A stretch of DNA of 64,000 bases from positions 3,373,693 to 3,437,692 of the forward strand of contig NW_004450328.1 in the NCBI RefSeq assembly GCF_000321225.1, in the 5' to 3' direction. The translations under genes and the position numbers were made by a program. The notes beneath the pieces were generated by a model that worked only from the letters and a program-made list of their open reading frames with translations, searched no databases and was not told where the DNA came from. Shown here piece after piece: positions 28,480 to 43,129 of this stretch (within the stretch, counting starts at the first letter, position 1; the number at the start of each line of letters is the position of its first letter). Origin of the DNA: Odobenus rosmarus divergens. Its lineage: Eukaryota; Chordata; Mammalia; Carnivora; Odobenidae.

Positions 28480-29290
28480 CGGCTGCGCTGCCGGCCCCCT
28501 CCGAGCGGGCTCACCACGCCCCTCGCAGTCATTCGCCGCAGGGATGCTGGGAGCCTCGTGTTGGATTCCGGGAAATGTAGTCCCTTGTTAGCCCCGGGCA
28601 ACAAGGTCCTCGGTGGGGTGGCTGGTTCCCGGGTTGTGCCGGCCAAAAGCAGGCCTGGACCCAATGTGCGGACTGTCCCTTCCCACCGGCTTCACCCGCC
28701 CCTCCCCCCGCGGGCGGACAGATTAGAGCAGCGCAGCGGGTGACTTCTTTTCATTGCAACTCTGTTCTCAGGAACCGCGTGTCGAGTGGTGTCTGTGGGT
28801 TCAACTTGCTATCGGGTACGCGGGCGGAGCCTTCGCTGCGGCGGTGACGGGGCTCGCGCCGGGGCCGGTACTGACCGGGCTAGGGGCCGGAGTCGGGTGC
28901 ATAGTTGTGGCGGCCGCAGGCTTGGCAGTAGTCGCGCCTTCGCGGGGCCCCGCGGCCCTTTCGACGGTCGCTCCTTCGCGGGGGCCCGCGGCCTTGTCCG
29001 CCTTCGGGCCCCACTTGGCGTCCAGGGTTTCGGCGGGGTTGCAGCGGCTGGACCAGGTCGGCGTGGAGACGGAGACGCGGGCCACGGTGACTTCCGGTGC
29101 CGGGCTGGCCGCGGAGGGCACGCTCACCGAGACCCGGGCCGCGGCGGGCGATGGCATCGGGCCGTCGAGGAAGAGTCCACCGCCCAAGGGCAGCGGATGC
29201 CAGGCTGGGAAAAACGCAGCATATTGCATCATAGAGACGTGGGCAGGCTCTGAGAGGAGGGCTGCGCCCGAGCGGTCAGGGTCAGCCAAT
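28480..29290. promoter_or_regulatory. Orphan CpG-rich block between RNF40 and ZNF629 3' ends
   Basis: CpG-dense sequence where no promoter is expected, since both neighbours end here. On the minus strand 28581-28563 reads ACTACATTTCCCGGAATCC, close to the ZNF143/SBS promoter element (ACTACAATTCCCAGAATGC) and containing an ETS-like CCGGAA. A related GGGATGCTGGGAG lies about 20 bp away at 28541-28553. A 36-base unit is tandemly duplicated at about 28934-29005. Open frames exist on both strands (28754-29299 plus; 29232-28801 minus, about 143 aa from its ATG), but I recognise neither, and GC-rich sequence opens frames by chance. It could be a lineage-specific promoter, a decayed CpG-rich retrocopy, or the start of an unannotated transcript. 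Confidence 0.55.
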
Positions 29291-29299
29291 CTTCAGTGA

Positions 29300-31385
29300 G
29301 CACTGTCCTCTTTCTCAGCAGTCTTCTCCACCCAGGCTCTTTCAGTAAATATTAGTAACTTAACATCATATCCACCCCCCAGATGTCTCTGTTTGGCCAG
29401 TCTCCATAGCCAGAGAAGTAAAAACTGGTGTCTAGTAGGCAATCAAACCACTTTCTCAAGCTCAAGGCCTGGGGATACAGATGCCAGAATTTCTGGGAGG
29501 CTCTGCCTTAGGGGCTGGTCAGGTCCCTTCACTCAGGAGGTTTGACTCCTGATAACCCCCAGTAGCCCCAAGTGGCCTCAGCGGCTGTGATACCCTGGGC
29601 CCCTAGGATGGGCAGGCCAAAGTTCCTCCTGGACCAACCCTGACCTTAGCTGGCCTTGGGGTTGAGCAGATGTTGGCCTCATGGTGAAGGTGCCTGTTTT
29701 AGCCAGAACTAGGGCTGCTGTGTGGTTGGCCACAGGGTCCAGTAGAGCATTTGACATTGACCACTCTCTTTAAAACTTCCTTGGACTGTGGTGCTCCACT
29801 CTCCTGATTGTGTTCATACTATCTTCTGCTGTCCCTGTTCCTCCAAGCCTAAGCTACACCCTCTTCTTTCTTCTCCACTACTCTCCCTGTGTCTTTATCC
29901 ATGGCTTTGGCTACAGCTAAGCTGCTAAGATCCAATCCTCTAGTCCAGTTCTCCTTCCTGAGTTCCAGACCTACAAAAACACCACCATGGGGGCGGGGGG
30001 GAGGGGCAAGGTCGTCACTCTCCTCGCAGTGGTGCTCTACCCCCGGGTTCCTCAGACAAGATGCCCCACACTTCGGCTTCTGTTCTCTACCTTACCTCAG
30101 TCTCTACTCAGTGCTCTGCTGCCCACCCCGTATAATGTTATGTACTTTGTATCCCCCACCCCATTCCTGGCTCCTGCCCTCTGCCTCAGGTCACTTCCTC
30201 TGGCCAGTTTCCTGACCCTCTGCTGTGGCAGGGACTACGTCTGGGTCCACAGCCTTTTCTGCTAAGTCTCTGAACCAATCACTGTGCTCCAATGCCTGTT
30301 CTTTCCCTGAAGTCCCCTCACTTCGCTGAAGACTCCTGCGCTGGGACCAGGACAGTGGACATAGAAGGCAGGATAGCCTTCGCTGCTCACCTCCCTGGGA
30401 AAGGCAAGTCCCTTCTCCATTACCTACCACCCCACTCCCTGCTTTCCCAATGGGGACGGGGAGGGAGAGACAGCGAGCCTGCCCTGGGAGTCTAGGCCAG
30501 GGAGGCACAGAAAGAGTGGAGAGAAAGCTTCCTGGCCGGGTCAGAGGCAGGCTACAGGTTAGAACAAGTGTGGATCTCAAGTGGCTGTTCAGGGGGCCAT
30601 GGCCAGGCCTAGGCCCAGGAGATGGCGCTGAGGCAAGCCTGGCACTGAGGATTCAGCAGGAGCAGCCTCGCCTGGCCAGACAGTGTGGAGCCCAGGGCAG
30701 GCCCGGGCAGGCCCAGTGCTGGGGGAGGAGAGGTTGGGTTGGGTGCAGAGCCTGCTCCCGGCCGTTCTGGTTTCCCTCACTGCCTTCCTGTGTATCTTGT
30801 GCAAGTGGCTGCCCTTCTCCAAGCCTCTCCACACAGTGAGGGCTTATGGGCTGCCTCCTGCGGTGAGATCTCCACCCATGCTTCCTCAGGGCCTAGGAGG
30901 CTCTGGTCCAGCCGTGGACTGAGTGGGCCCCCAGATGAACCAGGGGAGGTGCCACCGGCTTTTGGAACTAGATCTTCGGAGCTTTCCCTTGTGGCAGTCT
31001 GAGGAGAGTGCAGTTGTGGGGTGGTCAGAGAGGCCTCCCTAGGGCCGCACGGCTGGACCGGAGCTAGCCAGCGCCAGAATCACCGGGCAGCCACCCAGGA
31101 GTCAGCAGGTCATGCTGGTGGCAAAAGCCAGGCACCGGTTAAGACCTTGGCTCTGCCACCATCTCAGCATGTTTCTCCCCCTTTCTCTGAAGGACATGGA
31201 TTTTAGCAATCCATAAACCCTCGGACTCCTACCCTCAAGCACTGTTTGGGGATTTGAGGGCATCTGAGCGAAGAGTACAAGGGGAGCCTGGGCCTGGCTG
31301 AGCTTTGGAGGTGACACACAGACCCTGGCTCTGGGAGAGGACAAGCTCCTTTAGCTTGCTCCAGGCTTGAAAGAGAAGACAGAAA
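29300..31385. other. Spacer between RNF40 and ZNF629 3' ends, with L2-like pieces
   Basis: No gene was recognised. The part around 29760-29990 (CTCCAAGCCTAAGC, ATCCATGGCTTTGGCTACAG, CTTCCTGAGTTCCAGACCT) resembles sense-strand LINE-2 RT sequence. The remainder is GC-moderate unique sequence without convincing exons or Can-SINEs. From memory the human spacer is nearer 2 kb, against about 3.2 kb here. Confidence 0.45.
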
Positions 31386-31407
31386 ACATCTGGGAAATCT
31401 TATTCCC

Positions 31408-31413
31408 TTTATT
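31408..31413 (-). terminator. ZNF629: ZNF629 distal poly(A) signal
   Basis: AATAAA on the minus strand, 3.33 kb past the stop. Together with the promoter at about 40.1 kb it gives a gene of about 8.7 kb, the size I recall for human ZNF629. Confidence 0.75.
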
Positions 31414-33525
31414 CTCTTCAACTAATCAACATGACCACCGGTGACACAACACTGTTATTGACACACAACACTCAAAAGTGGGGCCTCTCTTCACTCCACG
31501 GGGACAAGTCAGGTTGAGTGGGGCTTCCCTAATGGGGGCAAAGGAGTCTGGGGGCTGCTCACCTCAGGAGCAGGTGTCATGAAATCCCACCTCTTGGTTG
31601 TGATGGTTTTAAGTTTCCCCACCATTCAGGATTCATGCCCAGCTCTGTCGAGTTCCCATGTGACCTCCAGAGCCATAGAGGTTTCAAGTTGCACCCTAAG
31701 CTCAGATCAGTGTCTACTCTCCCCTCTGCTTTCACCGATGACCCCGTGACCGGTCTGTTGGGCTCCTCCACCAGGGCACTTCTGAAGTCAGGCCTGCGTG
31801 GAGCTGGACAAGAGAGTTTGGCTACACTGTGCCTTCTGGACTAAGTTCTGGTGGGCATGTGCCATGACCATCCCCTGGGCCTTTGCCTAATCTGGTCAGA
31901 GGGACTCTGGACACTGCCACCTCCCCAAGCCAGCTCCCTGCTTAGTACCTCCCAAGATGTAGCTCGCTCTGGGAGGGAAGCACCTGGGTAAAGAAGTTTG
32001 GGGAGGTGGGCAAGAGAGAACAGGTCATGCCCCAAAGGTCTCCGATTCTGCCCCTTTCCTGCTACGAAACCCCAGACCCCGACTAATCATGTCCACATCA
32101 TCCATTCAGTACCGGAGCCAAGACTGCTGGCCCTCACCCATCCCTACACATGCGAGCATCCTACTACATATGCTTCACCCTAGTCCTCAATAGGCCGACG
32201 GCTGGCCTTTGACCACACTGACCACCTCCCCCCTCCCTGGACTGGCCCCAGAGCCCCAAAGGCTGCTCTCTGGGACTCTTCTGAAGACAGATTCCTCCGA
32301 CCTGTTTCCGAGGGGAGCTGCTTCTAGCTTTACAAGGGGTTTGTCTCTACAACTGGTTTCTTTCTACTACCATCTTAGAAAAAAATCTGCTTTGACGTGG
32401 AGGATTGTCTCCTCTTCCTCAGTCTCCTAGGGACACCCCCTCTGTTGATGCTTCTGTCAGTAGAGATCCGGCAGGCAGGCTCCTTCTCCCCTCTCAGTAG
32501 TGCTTTCTGACCGGGCACTTGGGTGGGCTGGGGCTTTTATGCAGATGATGACGAGGGTCTCCCCACAATTAGCCAAGGCCTACCTTTTCCTTCTCCCCAG
32601 CAGGCCTGGGCTTTTCCTCCTACAGTGTTCTAGATTTTGATCCTTTGAATTTAAGGTCATCCCTTTGGGGGCAGGAGAGATGAAAGGTGAAGGGCTTTCA
32701 GCTTTCGAGCTTTTAGATCATGGAATTAGAGGTCTCTTCCACAGCTCTGAGGAATCTGGGTCGCCCTCTCCAGGGGTGCGACTCCTGAAGGGCCCCCTCA
32801 CCCGGCATCTCAGTTCTCAGACTCGAGGACCACAGTGCACAACCGGTGCGTGGGGTCCATGGGCACTTCCTTTGGACCCAGTACTGGACGGAGTCCTCTC
32901 CTTCTTTAAGGGTCTCCCGGGTTAGGGGGTAGGGTTCTTGTTACAGATGTTGCGAGAGTTTCCACTCAACCATTTCCTAGGGCAGCAGTCTCCCTCCCCC
33001 CTGCCACACACACCCAGTCATGTTAGGTTTGGCTGGGTTAATGAAAGAGTGTTACCGTGTGGTGTGTGAGGACAGGAGATGGGCCTGGCAGGGGAGTGGG
33101 TTTCTCATCCTTCCGTTGCTCTCTGAAGGTTTCTGGCTAAGGAGGAGGGGAGCCAAGTGGGTGGGATCTGTCCCCTCCCAAGGCCATGATCGGGCTGGGT
33201 CGTCACCACCTCGGAGCGCTCCAAGTACCAGGGTCAGGAAGGTGGCCAAGCCTCCAGATGCTCTTCAGGGACCCATGGCCCAGTCTGTGGGGTGTTTGGA
33301 CGCCCACCACTACGTGCCAGCTGGCTCAGCCTGCCAGCAGCCTGGCTAACAGCTCAGATGAAAGAGTGAGGTTGAAAAGCAGGTTGCTGGCTAATCAGAG
33401 CACTCTATTCTGTCGACTTGTTGTCCCTCGTTGCCACAGAGAACCCACATGTGGCTCTCGTTGACTTGGAGAAGAGAAGTCTAGGGAGGATTTAACCACA
33501 CACAGGCCTTGAGTCTCTGAAGGGC

Positions 33526-33531
33526 TTTATT
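33526..33531 (-). terminator. ZNF629: Possible proximal poly(A) signal in the ZNF629 3' UTR
   Basis: A second minus-strand AATAAA (AAAGAATAAAGCCC) about 1.2 kb past the stop; it would give a shorter transcript if used. Confidence 0.4.
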
Positions 33532-34387
33532 CTTTGGAGGTCGACTAGCAGCGGTTCCCCCTCTCCACTGAGGACAGAATTCGAGGAAGTGAGCTGCCAC
33601 GGCAGCAAGACTGGTGGCAGTTAGATTGCAGGAGACACCTCCTGACAGTGAGACCTGAGAATGGGCAGGAGGGACCCTGCATCCCTGGAGGCCTCTCAGA
33701 GTAGAAGTCCCCCATCCTGCCTGGCTGGGGGGAGCCCTGACGGCCTGAGCTGGGATCTGCTTGCATTTGCAGCTTAACAAGCTCCTGGAAACGGGGAGGA
33801 CTGGGCAGCCCCGAGTTTGCTGGGTTCCATCCGGACACGGCTCCACCTTGGTTTGCTTTCCTCAAAGCACTCTAACAGAAATCCCTCCCTGCCCCCTAAT
33901 TTTTTGTGATGGTTCCCCAGGATTCTTTAGAAGTTTCTATGCACCCCAAACTTCAGCCTTTAAAAGGGCTTGACATCACTTTTTTTTCCTTCCCCATGTT
34001 TGGGTTCTTCCTCATAAGGAATTCCGTGGGCCTCTTCCTCTAACACGCAATCACCTAAGATTGGCCTCATCCCCCAAGGAACCCCCAGGGCAGCAAGCTG
34101 AACTTTCTCTTCCTAGTTCCCTGGGTCGTTTCTTCTCTGTGGGCCTGGGGGCTCCTCATCACTTATTTTTCACCTCTCCCCACACTAGTCCCCAGCTGAG
34201 CATTTTCCTCGGTGTCATTGTCCAAGGCTTCTGGGAGAGAGGCTCCCTCCGAACTCCAGGGGAAGAGAACACTGTGGAACAAGTTCATGGGAGGCTCTTC
34301 TACACCTTCTGAGGGTCACTCCTCTCGAGTCAGTGCCATTGGATTCCCTGCACTTCCCCGACCCTATAGTTTCACAAGGATTTCGAT

Positions 34388-34665
34388 ACAGTTTTATAGG
34401 GCTGTCTAGAGACGTATTGGGACCTCTTCCTACAATTAATAGGGCTTTTATCCACTATGGTTTATAGGGTTTTTCTGCTACAGACTTAAAGAGCTTTTTT
34501 TTTCCTACATATTTATAGGGTTTCTAACCCAACAGTTTTTCTCTACTGCCTTATTAAGTGGTTCCCACCAACAATTTTATAGGGTTTCTCATCACTGATG
34601 TAAAAGCACTATTTTTACCCAGGGTTCTTTATCCTCCGCTTCTCTACAACCTGATAGGGTTCTCC
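34388..34665 (-). repeat. Degenerate AACCCTATAAA repeats in the ZNF629 3' UTR
   Basis: On the minus strand the motif (G)AAACCCTATAAA or a close variant recurs at about 34655, 34580, 34515, 34465, 34441 and 34397. Some units continue into text such as TATGTAGGAAAAAAAAGCTC and CCATAGTGGATAAAAGCC. This resembles the DNA of a zinc-finger linker and finger start (GAGAAACCCTATAAATGT ... TGTGGGAAAGCC), but with spacings of 24-75 rather than 84 bases. It could be a decayed C2H2 array or an AT-rich RNA element. Confidence 0.55.
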
Positions 34666-34741
34666 TCCTTTCCCCACATGATTTTTGGGGAGCTCCAGTG
34701 TTCCTCTCAGGAGAGAGAGGCCCCTGGTCTCCAGACCCATT

Positions 34742-37503
<2,762 letters not shown>

Positions 37504-38309
37504 CCCAGAGCTCAGGACTGCCCAGTGTTCCAGTGACCCTGGCGGAGAGGGAGAAGAGAGGAACACACAATGGGAGCTGATCTGCCTTTCTTTACTCCCC
37601 AAGCCCCCACGCCTTCACCTGCCGGCCCCAGGCTTTATTCCTCCTCATGTGAACTTCAGTTTCCCACCTCCCCATTTTTCCGGGCATCAGTTCTCACCGT
37701 GGCCCCCCTACCCCTGCAGGCCTGATTCCCGCTCCAGATCTTAAGATCACAACTAAGCCAGTAGGTGAATTTAAGTGTGTAATTAAAAGCTCATCAGTCA
37801 TAACCATTTGAACCCAGACTGGGGGCTAGAGAAGTATCTGACACCCACAGGGGAAGGAGGCTCTCACCCCACCCATCTGATGCCCAGAGGCTGGGAAACC
37901 TGTTATTTTGCTAATCAGAGGAAGCTCATTAAGACTCTAATTTTCCTCCTTAATGGGGCTGCTAATTGGGACCAATAAACTTTCCTTATGAGCCCAGAGA
38001 GCTGACAGTGCCTGGAACACTTGAAGAGTTAAAAAAAAAAAAAAGAGAGAGAGAGAAAGGAAAAAGAAAAAAAGCATGAAAGCAATCAGATTTCCCTGAG
38101 GGGATGGGGGCCCTCCAAAAGGACTGGGGGCACTTTCCCGTTATCCAAGCACAGAAAGTTCAAGCAGAGGTGTGTGTGTCGGGGGGGGGCCCACTTGAAG
38201 CCACGGGGGGCTTCTACAGAGACGACCTTGAGAGGGAAATGAAAAGGAAAGGGAGAAGGGGAAAGTGTGTGGAGACCGCCCAGCTGCTGACTTGGTGCTT
38301 GGAGCTCGT

Positions 38310-38470
38310 GCTGTCCTCCTCATCTCTCCCGATCCTCCTCACAGGCCTGCGAGGGGACCCAGGCATCAGGCTGTCCATTTTACAGATCAGGAAATCAACA
38401 CTCAGGGAGATTTCTCCCAGATCACAGGCTGGGAAGTGACCAGAAATGCAAGGTTCTGGGTCTGGCTCGC
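38310..38470 (-). repeat. MIR SINE in ZNF629 intron 1
   Basis: Antisense MIR: CATTTTACAGATCAGGAAAT, CTCAGGGAGATTTCTCCCAG, then AGGTTCTGGGTCTGGCTC. Confidence 0.75.
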
Positions 38471-38739
38471 CCCAGCCTCTGCAAGGGAGATGACCTTGGG
38501 AGTCACGTGAAACTCCTAAATGTGGACGGCTGGCAGGAGACGGGTGATGAGGAAAGCTCAGACAGAACCTCCTGGTCACGAGGCAGAGAAATTCCCAGGA
38601 CCGTCCGCTTTCCTTGGCTTGTTGCATCCAGTGACTAGACCTGACAGTCTGCGCGGATGACCTCAAAACACTACTCCCCGCTGAAGCCCCCCATTAACAC
38701 TCCCATCCTGGCACCCCTTCTTCTCTTTCGTTTATTTTC

Positions 38740-38830
38740 TTGTTGCTATATCCCATGCCTAGGACGGTGCCTGACACATAAGAGGTGCCTTACACATTTT
38801 GTTGAGTGAATGAAGGTGAATGAGTGAGAT
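38740..38830 (+). repeat. L2 3' end in ZNF629 intron 1
   Basis: CATGCCTAGGACGGTGCCTG, CACATAAGAGGTGCC, then GTTGAGTGAATGAAGG: the familiar LINE-2 tail. Confidence 0.75.
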
Positions 38831-39559
38831 GCCCCTCGTTCCTGGAAAACCCATCTGGTCTAATGCCTTTAAAGGTCAGTTTGCAAGGGGTTGGCACCAA
38901 AGGAACAGGCGTTCAGAGTGGCCTCCTGGTAGAACTTAGCTACACCTAGCTATCACTCCAAAACGGGTGATAGGATTCCAGCTTGAGGGAATAAGGCCTC
39001 AGGAGCTAAATTCTAGGTTTCCACGATGTTTAGAGCCTTAGCAGAGTCCCTGGGGAGGGTCCGAGCTTCGAGCGGCTGTGTGGGAGGGGCACCGTGTGTA
39101 TGGGGGCAGTGGTGCAGGAAGACAAGGCCAAGACTCACGAGGAGGCAGCTGGGAGGCAACCGAAGTGAAGCAGGAGCGAGCTGAACCCTGCCAAACAGCG
39201 GTAGGAGAGACGGGAGTTGGATTTTGGGAAGTAAATTAATTTCTTCATCTCTGCAGCTCTTTAGGCATGAAATGCCCCCTCCCCCATCTGTAAGTGTCCT
39301 TGGAGCGGTGGGAGCAGAGGCCTCCGCTGCGCTGGGGGCTGCCTATTCTGAAGAGGCCTGCTGGGCTTGCCTAGGACAGGTAAGAGTTTATGTACCTTGA
39401 CTGTCCCGAGAAATTCAAGCTCAGCTGTCCCGAGCAGAAGGGAAAGGGTTAAAGCCAAGGCCGCCATGGAGTAGGAAAGTGGGAGCCCCGAGGGAGGCAA
39501 GAAGTGCTGGGAGCCCACCCAGGAACAGGCCCCGGGGCACCAGCCTTGTACCTCGGGCC

Positions 39560-40260
39560 GGCCCCACAGCGGAGGGAAGGACAGAAGGAGGCTGCCGCCT
39601 CGCAGAGAGGTGTGGAGCGCGGCCCAGGGTGACCCTGACATGGAGGCAGCTGCGGGAATGCAGCCGCCCGGGCCCGTCCCCCCCCCCCGCCCCCCACGCC
39701 CGCACCGGCGCAGACCCTTGACTTCTGCTCGGGCCGGTCCCCGCGACCCTCTTCCGGCTCCCGGGCCGGAGCCCCGCATCCTGGCCTCCCCCGCCCGCAG
39801 CGCCCCCAGGATTCCGGCGCTCCGCGGCGGCCCGGCCCCGCCGGCCGCCCAATTCCCTCTTCCCAGAATGCTCACGCCCTCCCTCCCCTCCCCCACAGCC
39901 AGACCCTCGCGCTCTTCCCAGAATCCTCGGCCCCTCGCGGCCCCTGCCCGGCCCCCACCCCACCAGCGCCCGGGGCGGGGAGGGGGCGCAGGCCCGCGCG
40001 CCCCCGCCTCCCGCGCCCCATTGTTCCCGGCGGCCGTCCCGGGCCCTCCGGGCCACCCCCCAGGAACCCAGGCGTCCCCAACTCACGGCTCTGGGGTCTG
40101 GGGAAGGCCGGAAGGCAGAATCCAGCCCCAGGGGACTTAACCCCTTGAATGCCCTGCCTTGGGGGGCGGGCTGGACGCCGAGGACTCTGGGGTCCTTCTC
40201 AAGGGGTGATCCCAGGCTGAGGACCCGGGGACCAGTTCAGGGTGACTGGGACGGAGCAGG
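39560..40260 (-). promoter_or_regulatory. ZNF629: ZNF629 CpG promoter and non-coding exon 1
   Basis: Strongly CpG-rich. On the minus strand a consensus donor GTGAGT begins at 40086, directly after GAGCC, so a non-coding exon 1 probably ends at 40087 and splices to 37538. A GC box (GGGGGGCGGG, 40161-40170) lies just upstream of the likely start at about 40110-40160. Another donor-like GTGAGC near 39865 may be an alternative. The start site is inferred. Confidence 0.7.
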
Positions 40261-41535
40261 AAGTGACCCCAGCTTCCCGGGCCCCTCTAGCCTGGAGTCA
40301 GAGCATCAGCTCTATGGGATTTAACCCTTTGCCTCCCGCAGCCTGGGAAAAAAAAGCACGGGGAGCGGGGAGGTGGCTGAGACGCCCCTCTCTCGGTCTC
40401 CCACGGGACCGGGTCATCGGGGGGGAAGCCCAGATGCCAGTGGAGGGTCTCTGGATTGCTGGCCACTCTCCATCCCAAAGGGGCTCTGCCAGCGTCAAGC
40501 CCGATCTCGGATTTGGTGGCTGCTCGTCCCCTGGGGCCTGCCTTTGTTGGGACTGAGACCCAGGGATGGGGCTCAGATGCCTGGGTTGTGGGGTGGGAGC
40601 GGGAACTGGCTGGGCAGGTGCCGAGAGGGAACATCCTACAGACTGAGAATGGCTTAAATGAAGTAATAAGTCCTGGCAGCCAGAGTTTGGGCTGAGGGGA
40701 CCAGTGCAGCCAGGATGGATTTGTAGCACGCTTCTTCCCCCATTAGCTCTCCTCAGAGCTGCCATGGTGGCAGGAGGGAAGTCGGGGTGGGGGGGGTTGT
40801 TTCCCTGACCAGGGACGGCTCTTCCCGGCAGCTCAGGAGGTACCTGGCTCATAGCAGGAGAAACCCTTAAAATCCTGAGAACGCTGTCTCCTTCACCCAG
40901 CTGCCCAGCCAGGCGCGTCCCCGTCTTATTTCTGGCTCCCATCACCTTTGACACCTCACTCCCACCTCAGGGCCTTTGTCCCTCCCGCTCTCCCTTTCTC
41001 TGCTCTGCTTCTCAGGGCACAGCACGCATCAACTCCTGACGAACATGTGCGTGTTTGCCGTCTGTCGGCCTGTACCCATGCCTTCCTCACGTGCACGCAC
41101 GCACCTTAATGTCTGCGCCTCTCGGACTCAGTGCTGTCTCCCCAGCTCCTGGAACAGACTGGCATGTAGTAGGTGCTCAGTTCACACAGTGCAGGAGATG
41201 AAGTCATCCTCCTGCCTCATCCATCCATTTCTGGATCAACCCCCAGGCAGGACAGATGTGGCAAAGTTGGGCAAAGCTGGGCTCTGGCTGCGTAATCACA
41301 TTCATAGTTCAGACACCCCCGCTGTCCACCCCTCACTCTGAGGGACAGATGAGGAAGAGGTGGACTTGGGATCTGACCCGGCCCTCACTACTGTCTCCTC
41401 CCTGCAACGGTTGCAAAAGCCTAACGTGGCCTGGGGGCAGTAAGACTGGGGGAGGCGGGGGTGGGGGGGGGAATGATAGGGAAACTGCACCCTGGAGGCT
41501 TACAAAAGAGTTTAATTTGCCCTACACCCTTTTTG
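40260..41535. other. Intergenic stretch upstream of ZNF629
   Basis: No gene was recognised. Around 41130-41190 an L2-type tail is visible (CAGCTCCTGGAACAGACTGG, GTAGTAGGTGCTCAG). The rest appears unique. Confidence 0.4.
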
Positions 41536-41540
41536 GTGGT

Positions 41541-41575
<35 letters not shown>
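41536..41575 (+). repeat. (GT)n microsatellite
   Basis: About 18 GT units after a GGTGGT lead-in. Confidence 0.95.
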
Positions 41576-41577
<2 letters not shown>

Positions 41578-41929
41578 AGCCGAATTAATTGCCGCCTTTA
41601 AAAATCGGTACATTTCACATACAAATCCAAATTTCCCACTTCTTTGGAAAATCCAAAGATGTGGCAACAAGACCCAAATTTTCACATGGCAACCACTGGC
41701 TGGGCTGTAGCTTCCTTCCTTACAAGGCCACTGGGTTTCCAGTGTGCCAGACCCTGTCACTCTATTGTGTCTCCAACCCTGAGGCTGAGAGGTGGTTTCA
41801 GTATATCTGTGATCATCCACTCTGGGTGCTCCAACACCCAGTTAATGATAGGTACTAATTCTGTACCCCTTGGTGTGTCCCCCAGGTTCAGAGTAACAAG
41901 TATAAGGATGATGTCTTCTGAGTAGTTAC

Positions 41930-42120
41930 ATTTATTGAGTATTTACTATGTGCCAGACACTATTCCAAGGGCTCCATTGACCTTCACGACAACTCACGGA
42001 ACCAATGTTACCATCCCGAGGATAGAGTAAGTCACTTGTACACAGCCAACTACTGACGGAGCTGGATTCAAATCCAGACATCCTGCCTTTAGGGCCACAC
42101 GGCTCCTAAGCACAACTCTC
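41930..42120 (-). repeat. MIR SINE
   Basis: Antisense MIR: TTTATTGAGTATTTACTATG, CACTATTCCAAGGGC, then GAGCTGGATTCAAATCCAGA. Confidence 0.85.
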
Positions 42121-42489
42121 AGAATGGCTCATGTGTGTCTGGGGGGCAGAGAGAGCGCCACTCTGCCATCCTCTCCCTCATCTTGCTCCAGGAGCTGGAG
42201 AGAGGAATGGGCAAAGGTGGAGTGCCCCTGCTCAGGCTGAGCCATTCTCCAGCAACTGTTTGCTTGTCCTGCTCCTAGAGAAGCAAAGGGCACTCTGACT
42301 GTAGGTGACAGCATGCTGTCCTGTTGCCTACAGTCAGATGGCATGGGGGCCAGAAAGGAGACCCTCCTGGAAAGATGAGGACTGTCCCCCCTTTGGCTTT
42401 CACAGGCAGCCCACTGCCATGCTCTTCTTGGCCACCGCACAGCAGCCTTCCACGTGGCCCCTTAACACAGACCCTTGTGTCCCGAGACC

Positions 42490-42690
42490 CAGGTTGTGTG
42501 AGAGCAGTGAGGTCCTAGAGGTGGACCCTGGTCTGGACCCTGCTCTGTCCTCACTGCTCAGTGGTCTTGGGCAACTCACTTTGCCTCTTGGGAGATTTGG
42601 CTTCTTCTTTGGAAAGGGGATGAGCCTTGGTTCCCAAAGAGACAGGAGGGTTAAATGAGATGATATGGGAGTTCAGAGTGGACCAACTCT
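42490..42690 (+). repeat. MIR SINE
   Basis: GTGGTCTTGGGCAACTCACT, CTTCTTTGGAAAGGGGATGA and GAGGGTTAAATGAGATGATA follow MIR order. Confidence 0.75.
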
Positions 42691-43129
42691 AGCCGGGGCT
42701 GCCTCATTCTTTCTCATCAGAGCGCACAGCCGTCAGCCCGGTGGGCAGGAGAGCCAGGAGCCTGGAAACCGTGTCCCGAGAGACACAGGGAGTGTGTAAC
42801 TTGGGAGGACCTGGGGCCGTGACCTGAGACTCCAACCCTCTGCTCTGTGGGGGATGCTCTCAGGCAGGATGCAAGAGCTGAGAAGGTGCAGCCTGGGAAG
42901 GCTGCTTACTTCCCCACCCTTCTCATGAGGACAGCTGCCTACCGATAGGCAAGGGGAGGGGGCCGGGGTCGGGGGGTGGGGGTCCTGCTGGTGCCAGGAG
43001 GACAGGATGGGCCTTCTTCCCTGGAGATGTGCATGCCCACAGGGTGTATTAGGGGCTGCTTTTTAGGAGTGTGGTCCTCAGATGTGGAACAAGAGCAGGG
43101 TCCCAGGACTGGGCGATCCTTTCTGCCTC

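Noticed and set aside
39421..40140. Long frames (about 176-221 aa) in the ZNF629 CpG promoter
   Set aside because: Compositional; they overlap the non-coding exon 1 and its donor, and no protein family is recognisable.
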